Source: Agapetus fuscipes (Eukaryota > Arthropoda > Insecta > Trichoptera > Glossosomatidae). Taken from it: 64,000 bases of DNA. The DNA is taken from positions 8,765,229 through 8,829,228 of the forward strand of contig OX637356.1 of NCBI GenBank assembly GCA_951799405.1. Direction: 5' to 3'. Each line of letters starts with the position of its first letter. The stretch's first letter is position 1. The notes beneath the pieces are model-generated. The model was given only the letters and a program-made list of their open reading frames with translations. It searched no databases and was not told where the DNA came from. Of the stretch, positions 21,701 to 33,700 are shown piece after piece. The translations under genes were made by a program, and so were the position numbers.

Positions 21701-24700
21701 ATCTCTTTTGTGCCATATCATTTAGCAAAGGTGCAGAAAGAGATACCTACAGGAAGCTACATTTTCAATAATAATACATTTAATGTTATGGAGTTGAATG
21801 ACAAAACATTAAATAGCTTTGTGAGTCTGACTGATAACATTAAAATTAAAACAAAAATTTTTTTTACAACCATCGATATAAATAAAATACTTATATCAAT
21901 GCTTACAGCTAATCTTTCATCATTTATAAAACGCAAACGTACCTGCACAGGGAATGAATTTATTTATTTAATTATATATTTTAAGTTTTAATACTTATAA
22001 GTACATCCTTGAAGGGGTGTGATTTACTGCTACATATATTAAATCATAAAACATATAAACCCAGATAGCATTTTAAACTTGCATCTGACTTGCAACAAGT
22101 TTGATGTGTCAAAAGTGAAGGCTTGCTGCAAGTTCGCCATGGCAAGTATATACACTTGAGGCAAGTTTGAATCAAACTTTCTAGTTTCCCAGCAACAAGC
22201 TTGCAGGAACTTTGTCATAACAAAGTTCCCGCAAGCTTGTTATGACAAATTTGCCAAATGTTTGCTTCTGCAAATCATATACATTTTTTTATAATATTTA
22301 AAAAAACAAAATTAGAATAAAAAGATAAAATATTTTAATTTTATTTTATTTACAGTTCGCTTATAGTAGTAACAAAGTTTTATAATAATCACATCATCAT
22401 CATCATTGGCACGACCTCCCTCAGCAACCGCTGCCACCGCTGTCTATCCAACGTCTTCCTCCTCCAGCCCCACTGCACGACAATCCGCCACGACTTCATC
22501 CAGCTATCTTGAACGTGGTCTTCTCACTGTCCGCCGTCCCTCCGGGTTCGTCATTACAATCGTCTTCTCCAGGCTATGATGGTCTAATTGCTGAATGTGC
22601 CCCAGCCAATGCAGTCTGTTGACCTTTATTGAGCGGACCACATCAGCGTCCTGGTACAGCTTATACAATTCGGAGTTATATCTTCTTCGCCATGTTTCTA
22701 GTCACACTCAGGTACATTATTCCCCTAGCCCCGTTGCTTTGTCTCTCGGCTCTGTAACAAAAAAACAAGGATATTTTTAGTAATTATATTACAAATCATT
22801 TATAATTAAGGATGTAATATACACTAAGTACTGATTTCATTATAAACAGTTTTAATTTTCTTTTTAGAAATTTGTTCCACGGTACTCCGTTTTCTTTGAA
22901 ATTATTAAAGCAAATATTATAAAATACCAAGATCGGATTGCCCTGTAAGGAGTTATTTATGGAAACACATAAAAATATAATATCCGATGAATAAATTTTA
23001 ACTGTGTACTTATTTTTATTGCAAATAGGATGATACTTCTTTATGGAGTCAGACGCTACACAATTTTTGCCCAGTGTCGCGCAGCTTTCACCGCTCTATC
23101 GTTACCCTCTATTAGGTCGGCCAGTGTGCAGCTTGTTGGGCAGGCCGAACAGATCCGAAGATGATCCATGAACTGTTGGGCTCCGCATTCACAGAGCGTG
23201 GTGCCATCTTGATGTAAGATTGCCCAGGTCATCATGTTACAATGCGCTCTGCCAACACCCGTTCTCAACCTGTTTAGGGCCCTCCATAGAGACTACTCAC
23301 GATCCTGTCCAGGTGGGAGCTTCTCGCTCGGCTGCACAAAGTTATCAGGTCGCTCCAAATTCCACAGACACAGTCTCTCCCACGCCAGCTCCATAGTCAA
23401 TCGGTGCACAGAGCTCAAGAAACTGTGACGCCACAATGTCCAAAAAGGCAGTGCTGTAGATTCTTCAGGGATTTTTGTTGTCAACCCTCGAGGCCTCAAG
23501 GGAGAGGAACTGAAACAAGTGTAATAACAATTAGTAACTGTTGGGTGTTCTTTGAAGCTTCTAAATAAATCTTGAGGTATGATTCACACTAAAACAGCGC
23601 TCATCAAAGAAATTATCCCCATATTATTATTGTTATCCGGGGCTTAGTTTCCCTAGCCACGGACATCATATTATATTATAAGTCTAATCTAATCTAAGCT
23701 GCAAAGATATATATCATTTAAGATTTATATTAAATGCATTCCCACAAGCAGATATGTATAATTTCGCGCTAACACATGCCGCATGTGGACCTACAATATA
23801 AAAACCCAATCTCAAATGAACATAAGCCTTGCAACTCTTGCCGTCCTTCCCTGAAACAGGGGTGACATTGGCAAAGTGAACCAATTTTTTATAGTATGGG
23901 TGGTCAGCCGCATAACAACCTATAAGTCAAGGAACTGTACTGCCAGTTTTACAGGCCAGTTTTGTAGTTTTGTTTGGTTTTGTTTGGCACAGGCCAGTTT
24001 TACAGGTTTTACTGCCAGGAATAAGTACTGCCAGTTTTATCAACACACATCAAATGGCTTCATCGAACTAATTTTGCAACTTATTTTCACAGAATATGTC
24101 ACATTTAGGTTACAAACAACTTTGCTGAAATTTACTTTCAAATTTTTACGTGAAAATATTTGAAATAAATAAAAACGTAAGTTCAAAAAGTTAGTGCCAA
24201 AATCTAGATAATACACATTTCTTATTTCTACAAAAAGTACATCAAACACGTCCTACTAAGTATTCAAAAGGAAATAGTTTTACATACCTGGTAAATATGA
24301 TGTAGGAACCATGCCGAAACATTTTAAAAGACGTAAGTACATTACTAATCGTCAAATAAACACGTATCTGATTCCTTTAACTTCCGTATTGAAACAATGA
24401 GGTACATAACAAAGGCGACTGGACATTATAAAACGCAAAATAACAAAAATGTAAGAAATTCACAAAGCGAGCTCGTAAACAAATAATGGCGGCCGGCCAC
24501 CCGCCGTGCACCCGCCACACGCGGTCGCGTGGGGGTAGGGATACCAGATGAAAAATTTAAAATTCCTGACAAAAAGCCTAATTTCCATAGAAAGTCCTGA
24601 CATTTTGTTGCAAACGTAATTAAACACTGCGTACTTACTTAATAAGTACAAAGCTAAAGCAAAAACAAATATTTCAAACTAACTTGTGTTTCAAATATTT

Positions 24701-27700
24701 TTCTATGCTTTGACTATTAAAAAATTGAAAAGTCCTGATACTTCCGAAATCCGGTCGCAATCCCGACAAGAGCCTAAAAATCCTGACGTATGGCAGCCCT
24801 ACGTGGGGGGTCTCTCGTGACGTCATTTCAAAGTTGTTTGAGAAACAGCCACAGAGAGAGTAAAATTCAGAAATAATGTTGCCAAAACCAAAATATGCCC
24901 AAAGATTTCTAGGCATGCGCGTCACAATCTGTCAACTCGTGTCTGATCAGTGCTGCCGCTGGGAAAAAAGTCGCGAGATTTAAAAAAAGCAAAATAGCAA
25001 AATCGATAAAACGGCAACACTGCTAATCGTATTTTTGACAGCCCGTCACGCAAGTTTGTATCAAACAAAAAGCAAACTTGTTTATTCATATTTGAAACAT
25101 GATGCAAAATGCAAGCTTGCAGCAATATTGCAATAAACTTATTTTGTCATATTTGACATGACAATGTAAAATCAAGTACAAATCAAACTTGCAGCAAACT
25201 TACCTGCTATCTGGGAAGCAACTCTCATCTCCACATGACAAATGGTGTGTTGGATGTTAATGTTATGTGCATTTTGATAACAAAATATTAATTGTTTTTC
25301 TTACTACTGATGAAATATGCAGATCATCTCTTTATTCTTGCAATAGTCTGCACATGCAAAGTTTCCCTCGGCTGGTAAACACAAAATTGGATTCCCGACA
25401 ATCAGGGATTGTATTTTATTTCACAGAATTGTAAAATGTACATACAGTAAGTCGGTGACTTCTGATGATCAAAAAAACGCAACTAAGCTATACATAGTTC
25501 CTCCCAGCGTGTTGATAGCTGTGAGGGTGCACTGTAATAAGGGTGACCTGTTGTGCACAAAAAAAAAATATATATATATACTTATAGTGTAGCTTCTTGC
25601 CTGCATTATCTCCGAAGGGGTCGCATGCAGCTCTTCGGGACCTATTTATTTTTACAGGTAAGCGAGCCGGCCTCACACTTACCACTGCAGTTGAAGCGAC
25701 AAATGTGGTTAATAAAGTACTCAGCGACAAAATGATTTTTCAATCAACCTACATAATATCATAAGGAAGTATGTCTGTATACCCTGTTGTGACATTTTAT
25801 TTTGTGTAGATGGCCGGTTCAAGTGATAATAGAATACAATTTTTTGACCGGTCCGTAGTCTAGTGGTTAACGCTTCGGACTTTTAATCGGAAGGTGTAAG
25901 TTTGATTTTCAAATATATTTTGTGCTGGGTGAAAACTTCATGCGCCTTTACAAAGACCAGTCACCAAAGGTCCATCCAGCCTTGCAATAAATGGATCTTG
26001 AATGGAGACGATGAATGGAGAATTGCTGCTTTCTATAGGGGCGACCAAGCTCGCAGAGAGCTCTTGAGATGCTCTCACCAAATAAATCATTTTACATTTA
26101 TATTTTAAATTCATTTAAGAAATCACAGATACCTAGCCACCCGGCCAAGTTTCATCACATTTTTCCCCCATTTAAATGTGCGCTCCGACAAAAGTGCAAA
26201 AAACGCTCACCACATGTTATTGTTATGTAAATAGGTAATGTAAATATTAAAATATGTATGAGTATTAGTTATAAGAATTCTTTATTGTATTGGTGGGTAG
26301 GATTGATAATTGTGTGTAAATAGAGAAGTCTCTAGGCTAAGTAGGTACTTCGAGAAGCATTGAGCAAAAATATCTTCCGGAGTATTCGATTCTCTTAGTA
26401 TAAAAGGGTGCAAGTTGCTTGCACTGGGCAGTCAGTCATCTGCGAGCTTCACCAATACATTGAACAAATTCGACCAGTGAACTAAACCCAGTGTAATGAA
26501 ATAAATGAGAGTGTCTTTGTAAAAATAAATATAAACATGTAAAATAAATAAGTAAAAAGAAGAGTAGAGTTTTATTTGAAAAGTATCCGAACCAAAAATC
26601 GTAACATTATCAACACTTTCCAGCAAGTCATCTGACACACCAGCAAATGCCTAATTACACATTTCAACATGAGATTATGGAAATGAGACGTTCTGGTTGC
26701 TCAACTCTCATATCAAATGAGATCACAGGCTCTGTGTAATTATTCTAAGATAATATTTTTTTGTACATCTTGTATATTTTCATATTACGAGTATGTATGT
26801 TTATTGTGTCGGAGATCTTGTATTTGATCAAAAAGTAAATTCAACATTCAAATGTCACCTAACTCCAGTAAGTAGGTACTTTCTTACACAATAATAAATA
26901 TTCAAACAAACCAGGAAGACAAAATTATTTTCTGAAATTTGAATATCTTGACCTGTACTGTAAAAAAGTAGTGCACTTTTATCAGTGTCACCCCTGTTTA
27001 ATGAAAGTTTGCAAGAGTTCCAGGGCTCATGTTCATTTGAAGACTACAGGGGAATAACAAGGAATGTCAGTTGAAGAACATTTTGAGTAAATCAAAATTA
27101 TAAATTTGAAAGTCTGTATTTCTCATGGTTATTGCCTGTCACAAAGAACCGGAAATATCGCCATAAACTGTGATAGTGACTGTTGTTGCATCGCAAATTT
27201 TGCAGAGCTGATAGATACACACAAATCCCACTAGATGGCATTAGTAGATTATTTTCTTATTTTTGCTGACATTCCTTGTTTTTCCTCTGTAGTCTTCATT
27301 TGAGATTTTGATTTGCATTTGTAAGTGTTGAAATGTAAGTATATCATTGCAACTTCAATTAGAGATTGAAATACTTAAGCTGGATGGACCTTGTTGCTGA
27401 TGAATGTGCCTGGTAAGTTTGATGTTTAGTGTTGATAGATGGTAAAGAAGTGATTCGCGTAGAACCAAAAGCAGAAATCTTGATTTTTTTCAAAAAATGA
27501 AAAACCATTTCTATATATTCATATCTAATCTAACCTAATCTAAGTTGCAAAAATATATTAACATTTGAAGTTCATTTTAAATGCATGCCCACAATCCTCA
27601 TCATCATCAAACACGTTTAAGTTCGCGCTTACAAATCCTGAATGTGTACTTACAAATTAAAATCCAAACCTCAAATAAACGTAAACCTTGCAACTTTTGA

Positions 27701-30700
27701 TGACTTTCCCTGAAACAGGGATGGCATTGACACACTGAACCATTTTTTACAGTATGGGTTGTCAGCTTGATACCAACCTATAAGTCAAGGAGTACAAATA
27801 ATAAATAACATTTAAGTATGTAAAAACAACAAAACCTTAACAAGAAATCTATACCTACAAGAAAAAGTAAATACTGACCTATCCAAAAAATGTAACATAA
27901 ATGAATAAACCAACATTACAAATCAACATTGCAGATTAGCCGCCACATCTTCCTGTCTTAACATACTTCTTAAATTTCATCCAGAGTCATAACCTTTATC
28001 ATACAAGCCCTCCTTTTATTATGAATCTAATATGATTTTTAAAAAGAACCTAGATTGTCGCCTTTGGTTTTATACAACTCAAGTATTAGTTAAGCCATTG
28101 AAACAAACCTCTAAGAAGAAGGATATTGCAAACACGCCCGTGAATCCGACGAAATCGAGGAGGTAGGGAGCGAGGATGGATCCCAGGACCATGCTTAAGG
28201 AAAGGGCGCCACTGTTATAGCCCATCACAGTGGTGGGACATCTGCCAGTCTTGAAGCAAATCTAAAATCAAATAATACAATCATGAAACTACATAGAGAT
28301 AAAATAGTAAAACAGTACCTACCTCTTGTATAAGAATGCCCAACCAACAATAATAATAATAATAATTTGTCAACATTTTTAGTGCCGTTTTGTGAGTTCA
28401 CCGCAAAGGCACTGCAGAGCCATAGCCCCTCCTGAACAGACATGTCTTCAATCCTGATTTAAAAGCATTTACACTCTCCACAGCTCTCAGCTCGTGTGGT
28501 AAGGCATTCCACAGCAGGGGGCCGCCAATGCAAAAGGCACAACCTAAATAATTGGCCATGTTGCTTCTGCAGGGAACCCTGAGTCTATTTACAGCAGTGC
28601 TGCATGCAGATCTCAAAGTTCTCTTTTTAACAATATCGGTTTTATGGTCAAGGGAGTCAAGTGACTGATCTTTCTAGCATATTTGGAATAGAATAACACT
28701 GGTTTGATCCCCGCTTGAGTAATTTGACCATAAATTTGATCCTGGTTCAACAGATGTCATTGGTTTATTATTAATTAATAATTCATTAAAATATACAGTA
28801 ATGAATTATTAATTGATGATATTAATACCTTTTTCTGGCCAGACAGAATATGTTGGTGAATTGCATTTCTCTTCACAAATCTATTTTTTAACAAAAAAAA
28901 ATTAACAGGTGATGATGATGGGTGATTTCTTTCCTGTGGCGTCATTTCATGGTCCAGGACCATCTCAAGGGCGCTATGGCTTCTAGAAAAAGCAATGTCC
29001 TCAGTCCTTTTCTGAAGGTGGTGGTAGGTTGATTTGTACAAACGCACAGAACCCTCACATGTTGTGGGGAGGGAAACATGTATAAAAGTTGGTGTTGCCA
29101 TTTAGGCTCACTGGAGGTGCTGTCGAATCTTTGTATGGAATATGCTAGTATGTTCACATGTTGCAGGGAGTAAAAGTGTAAGGAATTTTTTATTTAGTCT
29201 CTATTTAGACTTACTGGAGGCAAGCTTATGTCTGAGGAATTATTTGTTGTTAAAGATGTAACAGCACCTCCAGTGAGCGTAAATGCCAACACAAGCTTCC
29301 ATTTATTATTACTCTCCACGTCATGCAAAGTCCAGTCAGCTCTGTAGAGAATCTGGCCACCCGTAGCAATATGGGGATAGGTGACAAAGTTATACTCACT
29401 GCAAAATTAGACCGGTCCGTAGTCCAGAGGCAACACTTCGGCCTCGTAAATGGAAGATTGTGGGTTCGAATTAGGGCGGAGCACAAAAAAAATAACATTT
29501 ATTTTTTCAAATATGCTCCTCGCTGGTTTGAAAAATTCATATAACCTTTAGCAAAGACCAGTCACTAAAAGGTCCATCCAGCCTTACAGCAACTGGATCT
29601 TGCTTGAGTATTGGCGCTTTGTAGCGACGATCAAGCTCGTAAACACCTCTGCGGCACTACAACAAGTGTCATAGACCCTTAAAATCCCTGAAATCTAGGA
29701 AGTCCCCGCACAGGATTTCTTAAAAGAAAAAATGTGATAATCAAACGTTTTAAGTACTTACATCACCAAGGTAACTGAAGCCAGCCATCATAAGCAATGA
29801 GAAATTTCCCCCGACGGCTAATGGGATGACTTCAGCATAGACCACCCAGAACGTGGACACCTTGGGGAAAAACTGGATGATGAAGAGGCTAAGGGAGGTC
29901 ATGCCCATGCTGGCCAAAGGTAGGAGAACCAGGGGCTTCCGGCGCCCACTGGAATCACTCCAGGGGCCCAGGAAGATGAGGATGGCACTGGTCAGTAGAC
30001 CACCGACAAAACCAGCGCCGACCGTAATTGAGGACACTATTTTTTGAGTTTCGATCTGAAATAATATATGGTACACAATTTAGGACTTCAATAAAGTTGG
30101 ATTAAAGTATCTATTCCTCCCGCTGATTTAGGAACAAACAGGACAAGATTGGCAGATGATGATCCCCTCACCACACACAAGATCTTAATCTCTTTTTGGT
30201 TAGGCATAGCGTAAAAGCCATGAATCTACCATGTATTAAAATTAAGAAATTAAATGTATCAAAAATTGTACAAAAAAAAAATACATATTAAAAAAATGAG
30301 GAATGGGAAGAAGAAAAGTCATGGCTACATAATGTTCTGGATCTGGGTTGTGCAGGACAGATATTGTTATGATCTTTAGTGCATAAAATAATGATTAAGA
30401 ATAGATAATAATTTGTGTTATATAGTAGAAATAATTAAACTTTCTACCAATGTTTGGTGACACGCCAAATGGACCTTTCTGGTGGATTAAGTATGCTTAT
30501 AAAAATGGCGAATTTCGCATGTGAGACAGACTGGGTACAAAGCAGCCAGCTAGTGGGTGAGCATAAGTGTATTTTTTTCTTAAATAAATATAAACTTAAT
30601 AAAAAAATATGTTTTGTTTTTACTGCAAAGTGATTTTCAAAGGTTGGAGAAAGCTGATGGGAAAACTAAGCATGCCCAAATCTCAGTAGAAAAAATTAAA

Positions 30701-33700
30701 AATTTGAAACAAACCTCGACAGCTGCTTTGACAGCTCCTTCTGAATGAAAGCATATTTCCCGGGAGTAGCCAAGGTCCACAAGGCAGGCTCGTTCCAGGA
30801 AGAGATTCTTGAAGGCAATGATTCCCATCGTCATGGAAACCGTGACGCCGAGCCACATCGGCTCTAAAGTCACCTGAGACCATAGCGAGGGTTTGTTGTC
30901 ACTGCCTTCTTTTCTGTAATAAGAGAAATGCACATTGAATGTAAAATAATTCATGCATTACTTGTAAGAAATAATTTTCAGTGGCGCACAAGTATATAAA
31001 CACAACATAGAAAGAATGAATGATAAATAAATTGAACAAGTGTATCTATAATATCTATAATCTATAATCTAAGTTGCAAGGATATATTCATTAAAAGCTC
31101 TCAGATGTATGCCCACAAACCAACACCGCAAAAAAAATAACATCAGATTGGTGAAATTATGAAAGAATGAGATATGCAGAGTGAACGTAAAAGAAGTAAA
31201 TAAAAATAAATAGTGATGGATATAAATGAATCGAATGAAGTGTGTAAGGATAGGAAGAAATAGAGTCAACTTTGCAGAGGCTCTGGCCACCCCTATCAGA
31301 TACATTAGACTCAGAACATTATTTTATTTTGAATTTTTTTCTCATTGAGCGATCGTCATGCTCATATGGGATTGTTATCATTAGCAACAATTTTTTTTAG
31401 GCCAGTTATCTTCATGTGAAAGCAGAAGCTTTTGTGCATGCAATGGCATCTGTTGAACCAGGGTCGAAGCAGGGGCGTGCATCCCATACAGGCAAATGCG
31501 CCTAATAGATAGGCAATATATGGTAAAAACAATGCATTAACGCTTGATATTGAGATTTAAAATTCAAAATTTAATTAACAAATCATTTTTGGGTTCTTTC
31601 AGGTTTGACCATGTTCTATTTGCAGCTCCTATATCGACCAATGTTTCGCTTTCACAAGCAGAAAGCATCCTCAAGGCGAGTTATCAACGGAGCTGTAAAT
31701 AGAACATGGTCAAACCCAAAAGAACACAAAAACAATTTGTTAATTAACGCCGACCATGAAAGAGAAAGTTTTAATCTTTATTCAAAATTTAAGTTCGATT
31801 GCAGCCATCGTTAGCACTTCGATCAATTTCAAATAAGTGATTTAAAATAAATTGTTTTTGCCTATATGCCTGTTATGCACCTGGGTCAAAGTTATGGTTA
31901 ATTGGGTCAGACATGACTTGAGCCAGCATTATTATGTTTCAAATACGCAAGTCGAACAGGGACTTGACTCCCTCGGCCATAACACCAAAAACAAGAGATT
32001 TTTTGCCTTTTCCCTAGCAACCTCGTCGAGTAACAAAACAATATTATTTATGCCAATTCATGTGTACCTACACCTTATTAATTACAGCAGGGTAGATATA
32101 ATACAATTCTGATCATAAATAAGTAAAATGATTCATAAATTGAATTTTATTTCTTAAAAGCTCCCCTCCAGAAAATAATGACCCTTTGTCACTGCTGTTT
32201 ACATAATTAATGCATGAATGAGTCAGATTCCAATAAATGGAAGAATACTAATTATTTTATGTAATATATTTTGATCATTATGTAAGGACTTAATCAGTTT
32301 AAATTGGAAACTTTGTACGCTGATAAATATTTTTTTGTTTCTTATGTACTTTATTATATAACCAGTCGGTAGTCTATTGATTGTTCTACCACATTTATAA
32401 TCACAAGATCCACGATTCAATAACCAGAGAATTTTATAAAATAAATTCTTAATATTCAGCAAAAGTATGTCAATCCCTTTAAAAAAAAAAAGAGATTGAA
32501 CAATCTACGGTGATAGGCTTCGGAGCTGGGTTATTCCCTGATTGAACAATTTTATTCTGGAAGTTTTAACAAATTAAATTAGGTAGATCGCAATAAATAA
32601 GAAATCACATAAACTTAGTGAGAATAAAAGAACATCATATACTGAATTGATTAAATGCCAGAAATAAATTTGTGAGCTACATTCGGCTGACCATCCATGC
32701 TGTAGAAAATGGTTCACTTTACCAATGTCACCCCTGGTTCAGGGAAGGTCGGCAAGAGTTGCAGGGTGCATGTTCATTTGAGATTTGGGTTTTTATATTG
32801 TAAGTCTACATGCGGCATGTTTAAGTGCGAACTTATATGTGTCTGCTTGTGAAAATGCATATAGGTAATGTGAATCTTTAATGTTCATATATTTGCAACT
32901 TAAATTAGATTAGATTCATCCATATAGATGAGTCGCAAAGATTCACCAAACTTTACAGTGGTAGTTGACTGTGCACAAATAAGTTGCAAATATACATTAA
33001 CATTTAAATTTCATAATTAATGCATGCCCACAAATAGGCACAAGTAAGTTTTTGCCTACACATGCCGCATGGATACTAAAATCAAAACTCAAATGTATAA
33101 TGAACAACAGGGGCTGCATTGGCAGAGTGAACCATTTTTTACAGTATGGGTGGTCAGCCTCATCTACAATTTTAAGTCAAGAAACATAAATAATAAATTA
33201 CATACCTTTTAAAACAAACAAAATAGTCTAAGAGCTAGACGTATGAAACCTTACCTCATCGACTACCAGGCAGAGACATGGTCAGGCTGGTAGTTTGCAT
33301 CGAGTACATGATTTTTTCACAGATCTGCCTTTTCCTATCCTGGAGCGTTTTGGATGCGGCCTCTTCAAAGAGGCCCAAAAAATGGTGCAAACTACCTCAT
33401 CGACTACCAGGCAGAGACTAGTAAAAACTAATGATCCATATTAATTACCTGCTTTTTGCATAAAAAAAAATATTCCAAACCTGGAGCGTTTTGAATGCGG
33501 TCATTTTTTTGTAAATTATAAAAAACGATCTTTTGAAGTTAGTTGTATGAGCCATGGAAATAAAGTAAAAAAATATGATACTACATACATTACTTGTAAT
33601 AAGAGGATAAACATACTACAAATTTGTATTTCCAACCCTTCTTGTTCAGGAGAAAAAGGGGTAAAATGTTATTTTTTACAATATATTTTATAACTCAATA

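Larger units (their letters stand above)
22060..25215. mobile_element. 3.2-kb region with CCCAGATAGCA inverted ends
   Basis: cccagatagca at 22060 and its inverse at 25205-25215 enclose subterminal repeats of caagtttga/tcaaacttg (22075-22180 and 25040-25200). It has no transposase frame, holds two LINE relics and an S3 copy, and has no clear target duplication. In intron 4 of transporter 2. Confidence 0.45.

Noticed and set aside
21602..21991. 129-codon plus frame
   Set aside because: AT-rich, no domain, no splice context, also open on the other strand; lies in intron 4 of transporter 2.
28775..29101. 108-codon minus frame
   Set aside because: No recognisable domain, intronic, and next to a CR1-type relic; probably repeat-derived.
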